This document shows, piece after piece, positions 1-7,615 of a stretch of DNA of 64,000 nucleotides. The notes under the pieces were generated by a model, which was not told the DNA's origin, did no database searches, and saw nothing but the letters and a program-made list of their open reading frames with translations. Numbering within the stretch: position 1 is the first letter of the stretch; each line of letters starts with the position of its first letter. This DNA comes from Ruminiclostridium herbifermentans (lineage in GTDB: Bacteria; Bacillota; Clostridia; Acetivibrionales; DSM-1351). The position numbers were made by a program, and so were the translations under genes. The stretch is taken from contig NZ_CP061336.1 in the NCBI RefSeq assembly GCF_005473905.2, positions 1,852,501 to 1,916,500 on the forward strand, written 5' to 3'.

Positions 1-1
1 T

Positions 2-988
2 CAAAGATACAGGAAATTAAATACTAAAAAAGAAAAAAAGCAATTTATTTTAATGTGGATAACCATTTTTACATGTGTATTTACTGTTATATTTGTAGGA
101 TTTTGCATATCTTATAGTATTAATAAAAATAAATCCTCTCAAATTCAGCTTAATCAGTATAGTAAACTAGAGCAAGAAGAAATAAATCAAAAATTGAACT
201 CATATTTACATAACATAATTGAGAAAAATACAGAATATGAGAATCAAAATTCAAGCGAAGATCTTAAAAATGATACTTCAGAATCAAACAAGATTAAAAT
301 TGATATGCATGAAAATTTGACTGAGACTAACAATATTAAAATAAGAAAAGCGATAAATATGGTAGAAAAAACTACGTATGCTGCAATTACCTTTGATGAT
401 GGCTATAACAAAGAATATGTAGAAAAGGTATTGGATGTTTTAAAAAAGAATAATGTAAAATCTACTTTTTTTATAATAGGCAAGGTACTTGATGCTTATC
501 CTGAGGTTTGGAAAAGAGCCATAAATGAAGGACATCAAATTTGTAATCATACTCAGTCTCATCAAATATTAACTGATATGTCAAGTGAAGCTATTCAAGC
601 AGAAATATTGGGATGGGAAGCAAGCGCAAAAAAAGTATTTGGTGAAGATTATCTTATCAAAATGAAAAAAGAATTCCCATTTTTGAGGCTTCCTGGAGGT
701 GGAGGAGCAAAGAGTGATAGAGTATTGGCAATTGCTCAGAAAAATGGTTATAAAGTAATAGGGTGGAACTTAGAAACCATCAGCAGTGTAATTAATCCGT
801 TAAAAAATAAAAAAACTGTAAGTGAAATATCTGATAGAATTGAACAGCATGTGGTAAATAATTGTAAAGGAGGCTCTATTATATTGCTTCACTTTAATCA
901 ATATGATATGGGCAATATAGAGCAAATTGTAAGTGGGCTTAGAAATAGAGGATTTGAACTGCAAACAATAAGCAAGATGGTCAAATAA
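2..988 (+). CDS. Membrane-anchored polysaccharide deacetylase (NodB family), 5' end outside window
   Basis: Carbohydrate esterase family 4 enzyme that removes acetyl groups from N-acetylated polysaccharide, most often peptidoglycan, outside the membrane. The NodB motifs are visible: TFDDGY (metal and base Asp pair), NHTQSH (metal His pair), RLPGGGG and the late LLH. One N-terminal membrane helix (WITIFTCVFTVIFVGF) and a low-complexity Asn/Glu/Lys linker of about 80 residues precede the catalytic domain. The first ATG is at 53, but the frame stays open to the window edge and encodes a Lys/Arg-rich stretch just before the helix, as expected for a cytoplasmic tail, so the true start probably lies upstream. 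Substrate (peptidoglycan or xylan) cannot be told from sequence. Confidence 0.85.
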   Translation, partial: QRYRKLNTKKEKKQFILMWITIFTCVFTVIFVGFCISYSINKNKSSQIQLNQYSKLEQEEINQKLNSYLHNIIEKNTEYENQNSSEDLKNDTSESNKIKIDMHENLTETNNIKIRKAINMVEKTTYAAITFDDGYNKEYVEKVLDVLKKNNVKSTFFIIGKVLDAYPEVWKRAINEGHQICNHTQSHQILTDMSSEAIQAEILGWEASAKKVFGEDYLIKMKKEFPFLRLPGGGGAKSDRVLAIAQKNGYKVIGWNLETISSVINPLKNKKTVSEISDRIEQHVVNNCKGGSIILLHFNQYDMGNIEQIVSGLRNRGFELQTISKMVK

Positions 989-1134
989 TATGTTGAAACC
1001 GTTTTTAATGTAGATTATAATTCTAATTGTATATTTGCTTAAAAGTACTTTTTGTAAGTGCTAGATAATGAGAATATTTATCAAAAGTTATTTAATAGAA
1101 TGTTTTAAAAATACATCTTATGGAGGATTGTTAA

Positions 1135-2382
1135 ATGAAGAGTGTTATTAGAGATATATCCTTAGCAGACAAGGGCAGACAGAAAATTGAATGGGTTAGA
1201 AAAAATATGCCTCTTCTAAGAGGCTTAGAAGAAGAATTTAAACAGACAAAGCCATTTAGAGGAGTAAGAGTGGTGGTTTCTGTACATTTAGAGGCAAAGA
1301 CTGCTTATTTGGCAAAACTATTTGCAATTGGCGGTGGAGAGGTCTCAGTAACAGGTAGTAATCCTCTTTCTACACAAGATGATGTTGCGGCAGGCTTAGT
1401 AGCTGATGGACTGGATGTTTATGCTTGGTACAATTCTACAAAGGAAGAGTATGAAGAACATTTGAACTTAGCTCTTGGATATAAACCTAATATAATCATT
1501 GATGATGGCGGAGATTTGGTTAATTTGCTTCATACCACTAGAAAAGAGTTACTGCCTCACATAATGGGTGGATGTGAAGAAACAACTACTGGAGTACTGA
1601 GATTAAAGGCTATGGAAAAGGAAGGCGCTCTTAGATTCCCTATGATAGCAGTAAATAACGCTCAATGCAAATATTTATTTGACAATAGATACGGAACAGG
1701 ACAGTCTGTTTGGGATGGAATAAACAGAACTACAAATTTGATTGTAGCAGGAAAAAATGTTGTTGTTGCAGGATATGGATGGTGCGGTAAAGGTATTGCA
1801 ATGAGAGCTAAAGGCTTTGGTGCAAATGTTATTGTTACAGAAATAGATTCTATAAAGGCTGCAGAAGCAATTATGGACGGCTTTAAGGTAATGAAAATGT
1901 CTGAGGCAGCTAAGATTGGAGATTTATTTATTACAGTAACTGGCTGCAGCGATGTTATTACAGCAGAGCATTTCAAGAATATGAAGGATGGAGCTATTTG
2001 TTGTAATGCAGGTCATTTTGATGTTGAGGTATCTGTAAAACAGCTTGAGGCTATTGCTGTTGAAAAGCAGGAGCAGAGACACAACATTATGGGTTATAAA
2101 TTGGAAAATGGAAAATGGATAAACATATTAGCAGAAGGCAGATTGGTAAATCTTGCTGCTGGTGATGGACATCCTGCTGAGATTATGGATATGAGTTTTG
2201 CATTACAGGCTCTTAGCGCACAATATATGCTTCGTAACTTTAATAAGTTAGGAAATAAAGTAATTGATGTTCCTGCTGAGATAGATGCAGCTGTTGCTGA
2301 AATGAAGTTAAAGTCATGGGGCGTAAAGATTGATAAGTTGTCAAAAGAGCAGAAGAAGTATTTGAACAGCTGGACAGTATAA
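1135..2382 (+). CDS. ahcY: Adenosylhomocysteinase (S-adenosyl-L-homocysteine hydrolase)
   Basis: Cytosolic NAD-dependent enzyme that splits S-adenosylhomocysteine into adenosine and homocysteine, relieving product inhibition of methyltransferases. Family landmarks are clear: a start-proximal substrate region with SVHLEAKTAYL, the CEETTTGVLRL segment, the Rossmann NAD site GYGWCGKG near residue 214, and CNAGHFDVEV followed by LAEGRLVNLAAGDGHP. The length of 415 residues is normal for the compact bacterial form. A TGGAGG site lies 7 bases before the ATG. The MTA/SAH deaminase gene follows after 50 bp, so the two probably share a transcript for SAM by-product recycling. Confidence 0.96.
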   Translation: MKSVIRDISLADKGRQKIEWVRKNMPLLRGLEEEFKQTKPFRGVRVVVSVHLEAKTAYLAKLFAIGGGEVSVTGSNPLSTQDDVAAGLVADGLDVYAWYNSTKEEYEEHLNLALGYKPNIIIDDGGDLVNLLHTTRKELLPHIMGGCEETTTGVLRLKAMEKEGALRFPMIAVNNAQCKYLFDNRYGTGQSVWDGINRTTNLIVAGKNVVVAGYGWCGKGIAMRAKGFGANVIVTEIDSIKAAEAIMDGFKVMKMSEAAKIGDLFITVTGCSDVITAEHFKNMKDGAICCNAGHFDVEVSVKQLEAIAVEKQEQRHNIMGYKLENGKWINILAEGRLVNLAAGDGHPAEIMDMSFALQALSAQYMLRNFNKLGNKVIDVPAEIDAAVAEMKLKSWGVKIDKLSKEQKKYLNSWTV

Positions 2383-2432
2383 CTAATTGCAGCTTTGACC
2401 TAATAGGGCAGTTACAGTTTGCGGAGGATAGA

Positions 2433-3743
2433 ATGACCAAATTTGATTTATTGATAAAGAACATTGATATAATCACCCTGGATGATTCAGACAGGGTGAT
2501 TAAAAATGGTTATATAGGAATAAAAGATGGTAAGATTTGCTTGGTTTCGGATAGCTTGCCTAATGAAGTTGTATCAAAGAAGGAAATGGACGGAAGAGGT
2601 AAGTTAGCTATGCCAGGTCTTGTTAATGGTCATAGTCATAGTGCAATGACATTAATGAGAAATTATGCAGATGATATGGCTTTGGATACATGGTTATTTG
2701 ATAATATATTCCCTGTTGAGGCAAAGCTTAATGAAGAATATGTTTATTGGGGTACTATGTTGGGTATTGCAGAAATGCTTAAGTCTGGAATAATTGCGTT
2801 TGCAGACATGTATATGTTTATGGATGAAGTTGCACGTGCGGTTACTGAGGCGGGTATCAAGGCCAACTTATGTAAGAGTCCTGTACAGTTTTTTGAAGGT
2901 GGAGAACTAAAGAGACTGGACAAGAGCCAAGGGACAATAGATTATTATAATAAATATCATAATACCGCAGATGGCAGGATAAAAGTATTTGTTGAAATAC
3001 ATTCAACATACATGTTTAATGAAAGAACTTTAACAAATGCTGCTGCGCTTGCAAAGCAATTGAATACAGGTATTCATATACATCTTTTAGAGGCTGCTAC
3101 TGAGGTTGAATCTAGCCAAAGAGATTATGGTATGACATCTGTGGAAATATGCAAAAAAACAGGTGTACTTGATGTTCCAGTTTTAGCTGCCCATTGTGTT
3201 CATTTGACTGACAATGATTTAGAGATAATGAAAGCCATGGGAGTAAGTGTATGTCATAATCCTACAAGCAATCTAAAGCTTGGAAGCGGTATTGCAAGAG
3301 TTCCTAAAATGCTTGAAATGGGAATAAATGTGTGTTTAGGAACTGATGGTGCTGCCAGCAACAACAATCTTAATATGTTTGAGGAAATGAATCTTGCTGC
3401 ATTGATACATAAAGGTGTTGCAATGAATCCACAGTTGATGAATGCAAAGGACGTGCTAAAAATGGGTACATGTAATGGTGCCAAAGCACTTGGCTTTGAA
3501 GATTCAGGTTTGATTAAAGAGGGAATGAAAGGTGACATAATATTAATTGATACTGATAAACCACATTTCTATCCTAAAAATAATGAAATATCAGCCGTTA
3601 TTTATTCAGCACAAGCATCAGACGTTGATACTGTTATTATTGATGGAAATATAATTATGCAGAATAGAATTTTCAGAAGCATTGATGAAGAAAAAATAAA
3701 GTCTGAGGTTGATAGACTATCAAAAAAATTATTAGCAAATTAA
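2433..3743 (+). CDS. mtaD: 5-methylthioadenosine/S-adenosylhomocysteine deaminase (amidohydrolase)
   Basis: Metal-dependent amidohydrolase that deaminates methylthioadenosine, SAH or adenosine to inosyl products. The TIM-barrel metal motif is GHSHSAMTLMRNYADDM near residue 65, followed by HIHLLEAATE, AHCVHLTD and the late metal Asp in CLGTDGAASNNNLNMF. A 436-residue length fits the family. It has a GGAGG site and sits directly downstream of ahcY, which supports a role in clearing SAH or the adenosine it yields; which nucleoside is preferred is not decidable here. The conserved order ahcY-mtaD is inferred to be an operon. Confidence 0.9.
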   Translation: MTKFDLLIKNIDIITLDDSDRVIKNGYIGIKDGKICLVSDSLPNEVVSKKEMDGRGKLAMPGLVNGHSHSAMTLMRNYADDMALDTWLFDNIFPVEAKLNEEYVYWGTMLGIAEMLKSGIIAFADMYMFMDEVARAVTEAGIKANLCKSPVQFFEGGELKRLDKSQGTIDYYNKYHNTADGRIKVFVEIHSTYMFNERTLTNAAALAKQLNTGIHIHLLEAATEVESSQRDYGMTSVEICKKTGVLDVPVLAAHCVHLTDNDLEIMKAMGVSVCHNPTSNLKLGSGIARVPKMLEMGINVCLGTDGAASNNNLNMFEEMNLAALIHKGVAMNPQLMNAKDVLKMGTCNGAKALGFEDSGLIKEGMKGDIILIDTDKPHFYPKNNEISAVIYSAQASDVDTVIIDGNIIMQNRIFRSIDEEKIKSEVDRLSKKLLAN

Positions 3744-3894
3744 AATGAAGTAACTATTTTAAATAAAAATAATATGAAATAAATTTTTGTATATGTGATT
3801 GCTGAAAGATATTTTATGTATACAAATTTTTTATTAAGAATAGTAAGCATCAAAATAATATAATTTGAAGCTTAGTTATAAGATTAGTCAGAAA

Positions 3895-4095
3895 TAGTAG
3901 GTGAAGAGCAAGTATTTCAGCCAGCACAGCGGAAGAAAGCAGCTGTGAGTATTAATCAAGACAAAATTCCTTGGTTAAACGGTGGGCAGAAGTGCTTGTT
4001 CTTCACCGCAATTTCAGCATAAATTTCGGGAATGTGGAATCCTATGTGGATGATTTTTTGTTAATCCCTTCTATTAGGTAAATTTAACCTTTGTT
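3895..4095 (+). ncRNA. Candidate structured RNA (closed three-way junction), family not recognised
   Basis: A 766-bp gap between convergent-free genes contains a compact fold. Thirteen bases at 3900-3912 (GGTGAAGAGCAAG) pair with 3995-4007 (CTTGTTCTTCACC) with a single G-U pair. Inside are two hairpins: CACAGC/GCTGTG (3925-3930 with 3942-3947) and AATCAAG/CTTGGTT (3954-3960 with 3970-3976). Further short pairings (GGAT/ATCC) and a TTAGGT/ACCT element follow to about 4095. No open frame of note covers it. The remainder of the gap up to 4509 shows nothing else I can name. Known clostridial large ncRNA families such as the raiA motif are possible but were not verified. Confidence 0.5.
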
Positions 4096-4509
4096 TAGCG
4101 AATGCTTCCAATGACACAAAATCAGCTATCTCTATGGCATTAATTACATAAAGGAATTATTCAGAGTTTGTCTAATTATTATTATAGAGTTTTTATGCTA
4201 AAGTAGATGAATATAACTTCATTATGCAAAAACTCAAAATTTTGTTAAATACTATGATGAGTTACAGTTTATATAGTACAATGTTTTTTCTATTAACTAA
4301 ATATTTAAAGCATCCCGCATAAAAATATATTAGTGATAGAATTATCATTGATTTGAATGCAAAATAGGTATATTTTGCTGTTAAGTTTGGAGTAAAATGT
4401 CTTTTCTCATATATTAATATATAAAGGTCTGACACAGAAGATACTACGAACCAAAGAATATGGCAAAACAAGTAATTAGCTTTAACAATAAAACCAGGGG
4501 GATAAATTA

Positions 4510-4800
4510 ATGTCTGTTAGTATAAGTTTATGGTCAAATTTGCAAGGAGAAATACAAAGATTTTTATCTAGTTATTATCAAAAGGAATATAAAAATGATG
4601 AGCAGGTTAATAGCTGGACAAATGAATTTTGGAATCCTTTAGAGTCTATTGATATGATAAGTGCATTAATGGATAATTATGACAAATACAATGTTACTAT
4701 GTATATACATATGGAAAATGGATATTTGCATAGAATAACAGAAGAAAACTATGATGATGTTATAAAAGGGCTTTTAGAGTTATACTATTTGCCTATTTAA
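4510..4800 (+). CDS. Hypothetical small acidic protein (96 residues)
   Basis: I do not recognise the family. The product is soluble, acidic and aromatic-rich (many Tyr, Trp, Phe), without signal peptide or membrane helix, and reads as a mixed alpha/beta fold. A strong AGGGGG ribosome site lies 8 bases before the ATG, and coding-type codon use runs through the frame, so the gene is likely real. It stands alone, downstream of the structured RNA candidate and upstream of a short hairpin (AGGC/GCCT followed by TTTATT at 4808-4825) that could end transcription. Confidence 0.6.
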   Translation: MSVSISLWSNLQGEIQRFLSSYYQKEYKNDEQVNSWTNEFWNPLESIDMISALMDNYDKYNVTMYIHMENGYLHRITEENYDDVIKGLLELYYLPI

Positions 4801-5134
4801 TTAAATGAAGGCAGGAGCCTGTTTATTGTATTTTCAAATGCTGAATATTTACTTGGCATTAGCTTTAAAATATAAACTATCATGATGATAGTAATTTGAA
4901 TAGTTGTATTCATATTTAATACTGTTATGGTATAATATCTCTTGAGAGTTTTACTCCTGATTTTTATTTGGTGGCACAAAGTTTTTTAAACAACTTAAAA
5001 ACTGTTTATTTAGCGCATATAAGATTTAAGTAAATTAATAAAAATAACATTATGAGCAGATAAAAATAAGTGCGTATTAGGAGGTACTTTTAATTATATT
5101 ATTTAGTCTATTTGAGGCTAATGGAGGTTAAGGC
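4801..5134. other. Intergenic stretch with two small inverted repeats
   Basis: No gene seen. It holds the weak terminator-like AGGC/GCCT hairpin after the preceding gene and a perfect ACTATCAT/ATGATAGT palindrome at about 4875-4891, followed by AT-rich DNA. An isolated AGGAGG at 5080 has no start codon at a proper distance. Confidence 0.35.
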
Positions 5135-5962
5135 ATGGACGAACAAAACAACATTCAAGAGGAAAGCTTAGCACAGGACAATAATATAAATTCTGTTGAG
5201 TCGGAGGTATTTTCTGCAAACTCTACTCTTGAAGCTGGATTTAGTAATTCTGAAAATACAGAAGCACAACTAAATGGAAATAGAACAAGTGAAGAGGCTC
5301 CAATAAATTCTCATAATACAGCAAATAATAAAGCTATAAATAATGAAGCTTTAAATAATTATGAAGTTTTAAATAATAGAGTTTCAAATAATGAAGCTTT
5401 AAATAATGAAGTTTCAAATAATGAAGTTTCAAATAATGAAGTTTCAAATAATGAAGTTTTAAATAATGAAGTTTTAAATAATGAAGTTTTAAATAATAGG
5501 GCTTCAAATAATGAGGCTTATTATAATAGCAACAATATATTAAACAAAGAAGCTGTCTATAGAGCAAATAACGCTGCTAATAAAGAAACTTATTTAAATG
5601 GTGGCATGGGAAGAAGATATGAAGCCAATCCACAAGCATATAATGCAATGGGAAATCAAGCTTATAATAATCAGATAAGTGCTTTAGAAAGACAAATGTT
5701 ATTAAACTACAACAACCCACTAAATGTTACTAGTTTAAGCAATTGGACAAAGGTTATGCTAACAGCCCTAGTTGTATTAATTCCGGGTATTGGGCAAATT
5801 GTTGGTATAATTTTTGGTTTGGTTTTTATTGCAAATGATAGGGATGCAGATAGAAGGTCATATGGTGGAGCTTTGATTACAGTTTCTGTTATTTCATTTA
5901 TAATTTCAGCTATTTTTTGGTTTTTGCTTGCTATATCTTTTGGGCCAGACTTATATTATTAA
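5135..5962 (+). CDS. Asn-rich repeat protein with two C-terminal membrane helices
   Basis: Unrecognised protein of 275 residues. Residues 1-70 are acidic and low in complexity; residues about 65-130 are a tandem pentapeptide array of the type NNEVS/NNEVL/NNEAL, encoded by near-identical 15-bp units; a Tyr/Asn-rich spacer follows; residues 205-270 form two hydrophobic helices separated by a charged turn (NDRDADRR). The topology suggests a small membrane anchor with a long disordered tail, similar in layout to TM2/DUF4870-like membrane proteins, though I cannot assign one. A TGGAGG site precedes the ATG. The repeat number is likely variable between strains. Confidence 0.7.
   Translation: MDEQNNIQEESLAQDNNINSVESEVFSANSTLEAGFSNSENTEAQLNGNRTSEEAPINSHNTANNKAINNEALNNYEVLNNRVSNNEALNNEVSNNEVSNNEVSNNEVLNNEVLNNEVLNNRASNNEAYYNSNNILNKEAVYRANNAANKETYLNGGMGRRYEANPQAYNAMGNQAYNNQISALERQMLLNYNNPLNVTSLSNWTKVMLTALVVLIPGIGQIVGIIFGLVFIANDRDADRRSYGGALITVSVISFIISAIFWFLLAISFGPDLYY
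5333..5520 (+). repeat. 15-bp tandem repeat array inside the Asn-rich gene
   Basis: About a dozen units of the form AATAATGAAGTTTYA follow each other in frame, each giving Asn-Asn-Glu-(Val/Ala)-(Ser/Leu). Central units differ only at one C/T position. The unit length is a multiple of three, so gain or loss of units keeps the frame open, as in phase-neutral length-variable surface tracts. Confidence 0.85.
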
Positions 5963-6060
5963 TTTAACTTTTGAACTACACAAGGTTTATTAGTGGAAAA
6001 CCCTTACCACTTCCTTAAATTATTCGATATCCGAGTGACAGTGGACGGGGGGAATTAGTT

Positions 6061-6159
6061 ATAGAGGACATAAACAAAAAGCTAATCCGCTGCATCCTAA
6101 GGCAGAACAATCTTTCGCAGGACGAGTTAGAGCAAATAGGAGGCGGAGGTAGCAACTGA
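6061..6159 (+). other. Possible short peptide frame ending in a double-glycine-type motif (relic or leader)
   Basis: A short open frame just upstream of the cyclo-ligase reads IEDINKKLIRCILRQ and then NLSQDELEQIGGGGSN before a TGA. The segment LSQDELEQIGG fits the LSxxELxxIxGG consensus of double-glycine leader peptides of bacteriocins and pheromones. There is a G-rich tract 5-10 bases upstream, but no ATG, GTG or TTG in frame, the part after GG is only four residues, and no PCAT-type exporter is nearby. It may be chance, a decayed gene, or a frame needing an unusual start such as ATA. Confidence 0.22.
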
Positions 6160-6179
6160 ATAATGGAGGTTTTATTATT

Positions 6180-6752
6180 CTGAAGGATGAAGTAAGAAAG
6201 AATTACATTGCTATTCGAAAAAGGCTTCAGAAGCATGAAGTCATTGAAATGTCTGAGGCTGTTGCTGATAGATTAAAGCAACTAGAAATTATAAAAAGTG
6301 CCAAAAGTATTATGTGCTTTGTAAGCTTTGGCAATGAAGTTAATACCCATGAATTAATAAAAATGTGGCTATCTGAGGGTAAGCAGGTAAGTGTACCCAG
6401 CGTTGTGAATAGTACAAAAGAAGCTAGGGGAATGTATGCTGTGAAAATAAATAGCTTTGATGAACTTAAAGAGGCTGGTAAGTATGGAATATTAGAGCCT
6501 CCTCTGCTGGATTGCAATATAATAACGCCTGCATTGCTGGATGTTGTTATTGTACCGGGCAGCGCATTTGACGTTAACAAAAACAGAATGGGATACGGCG
6601 CAGGCTATTATGATAGATTTTTGAGTAATGTGTCACAGGAATGCTGTAAAATAGGTATATGCTATGACTTTCAGGTTTTGGACAAAATACCTTATGAAGA
6701 ATATGATGTACCACTGGATTTGTTGGTTACAGAAAAAAGAGTTATTTATTAG
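6180..6752 (+). CDS. 5-formyltetrahydrofolate cyclo-ligase, probable CTG (or ATT) start
   Basis: ATP-dependent enzyme that converts 5-formyl-THF to 5,10-methenyl-THF in one-carbon metabolism. The C-terminal signature is textbook: VVIVPGSAFD followed by NRMGYGAGYYDRFL. The first ATG (6249) would remove the conserved N-terminal helix with LKDEVRKNYIAIRKRL, which contains the family's basic ATP/substrate residues. In frame 23 codons earlier there is a CTG nine bases after a clean TGGAGGT site, with ATT codons at 6174 and 6177 as alternatives, so translation very likely starts at a non-standard codon. Length from CTG is 190 residues, normal for the family. Confidence 0.85.
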   Translation: MKDEVRKNYIAIRKRLQKHEVIEMSEAVADRLKQLEIIKSAKSIMCFVSFGNEVNTHELIKMWLSEGKQVSVPSVVNSTKEARGMYAVKINSFDELKEAGKYGILEPPLLDCNIITPALLDVVIVPGSAFDVNKNRMGYGAGYYDRFLSNVSQECCKIGICYDFQVLDKIPYEEYDVPLDLLVTEKRVIY

Positions 6753-6781
6753 TTATATGGCTCATATAGTTTTAAGAAATG

Positions 6782-6817
6782 CCACTAGAGATATAATATC
6801 ATTAGTGGTTTTTATTT
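6782..6817 (+). terminator. Rho-independent terminator of the cyclo-ligase gene
   Basis: Stem CCACTA/TAGTGG with additional inner AT pairing, followed by TTTTTATTT, 30 bp after the stop codon. Confidence 0.75.
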
Positions 6818-6818
6818 A

Positions 6819-6929
6819 CAGCAATGAAGAAAGGAGTACGAAAACCTTCTAGCCACATAATTTATATAAACTCAGTAATGTTTCAATATTGATTTGTTGA
6901 CATTTCATAATAATTTTTGCATGTTCCAT
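6819..6929 (-). pseudogene. Second, more decayed copy of an ECF sigma factor 5' end
   Basis: On the minus strand an ATG opens MEHAKIIMKCQQINIETLLSL, then LYKLCG and a TAG stop, then further residues with the same order as the neighbouring sigma factor relic (MEHTEIIMKCQQND...LYKLYGQKAF). The nucleotide match continues on both sides of the stop, including the AAATAATATC-like upstream bases, so this is a duplicated and then ruined start of the same gene. It cannot make a functional product. Confidence 0.7.
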
Positions 6930-6991
6930 TTGATATTATCTTCTGCTAGTTGTTGTTTTATATAATATCCTTCCATTTTAATAAATTATAT

Positions 6992-7369
6992 TTATATAAG
7001 ACCTACAGTTTGTCTCATTTTTAGTCTCATCAACTTTTTGTTTTGATTATTAACCAAATCGTTAATGTAATATGAATACTTGATAGGATTTTCATTTAGC
7101 ATTATATTTTTGCTTTTACCAGCTATTCTCCAGCCTAATTCTTACTAGAATACTGTAAAACCAACTATTAAAAAGGTCTGGATTTTTTAAGCTATTAATT
7201 TGCAAAAGCATTGTGTAAAAGCTTCTTGAACAATGTCTTCTGCTATTTGCTTATTTCCAGCAATGAAGAAAGCAGTTCGGAAAGCCTTTTGACCATATAA
7301 TTTATATAACTCAGCAAATGCGTGAGTATCGTTTTGCTGACATTTCATTATAATTTCTGTATGTTCCAT
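6992..7369 (-). pseudogene. Frameshifted ECF-type RNA polymerase sigma factor
   Basis: The intact 5' part encodes 60 residues with a sigma-70 region 2 core: HAFAELYKLYGQKAFRTAFF, then GNKQIAEDIVQEAFTQCF. The region 2.4 continuation, LKNPDLFNSWFYSILVRIRL, is found in another frame just after the stop, and a third frame continues with AGKSKNIMLNEN before ending. At least two frameshifts therefore interrupt the gene and no region 4 is recognisable. A good AAGGAG-type site (read as AAAGGAGAT) precedes its ATG. Function (sigma factor) is clear from homology; activity is lost. Confidence 0.72.
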
Positions 7370-7471
7370 TTAATATCTCCTTTTAAAGTTTGGAACTCCT
7401 TACCTATATAAGAGACAAAAAAATAAATAAGGTTCATTGTTTTTTGTATTTGAAAATTAAGATTTTTTTAT

Positions 7472-7500
7472 TTGACATACTTAAAGGTATATATTACCAT
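7472..7500 (+). promoter_or_regulatory. Possible sigma-A promoter of the STAND gene
   Basis: A consensus TTGACA is followed after 17 bp by TACCAT (4 of 6 matches to TATAAT), about 115 bp before the start codon. The following sequence is AT-rich and gene-free. Confidence 0.45.
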
Positions 7501-7615
7501 AAAAGTGCTATATTATATATTTTTTGAATTAAAGTGAGTTTATTATTTTCTTACATATACATAATACGATAATTCTTGTAGTTAAAATAATCACAGTTCC
7601 AGCGAGGTAATTACC

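Noticed and set aside
3900-4007. Signal recognition particle RNA, because of GGAAG followed by GCAGC
   Set aside because: The 5' side of the SRP symmetric loop (AGG before the GGAA loop) is absent and the arms form a simple CACAGC/GCTGTG hairpin instead.
5333-5520. CRISPR-like array
   Set aside because: Contiguous 15-bp units without unique spacers, inside a coding frame.
5334-5567. Minus-strand frame made of LKLHY repeats
   Set aside because: Antisense of the 15-bp Asn-rich repeat array.
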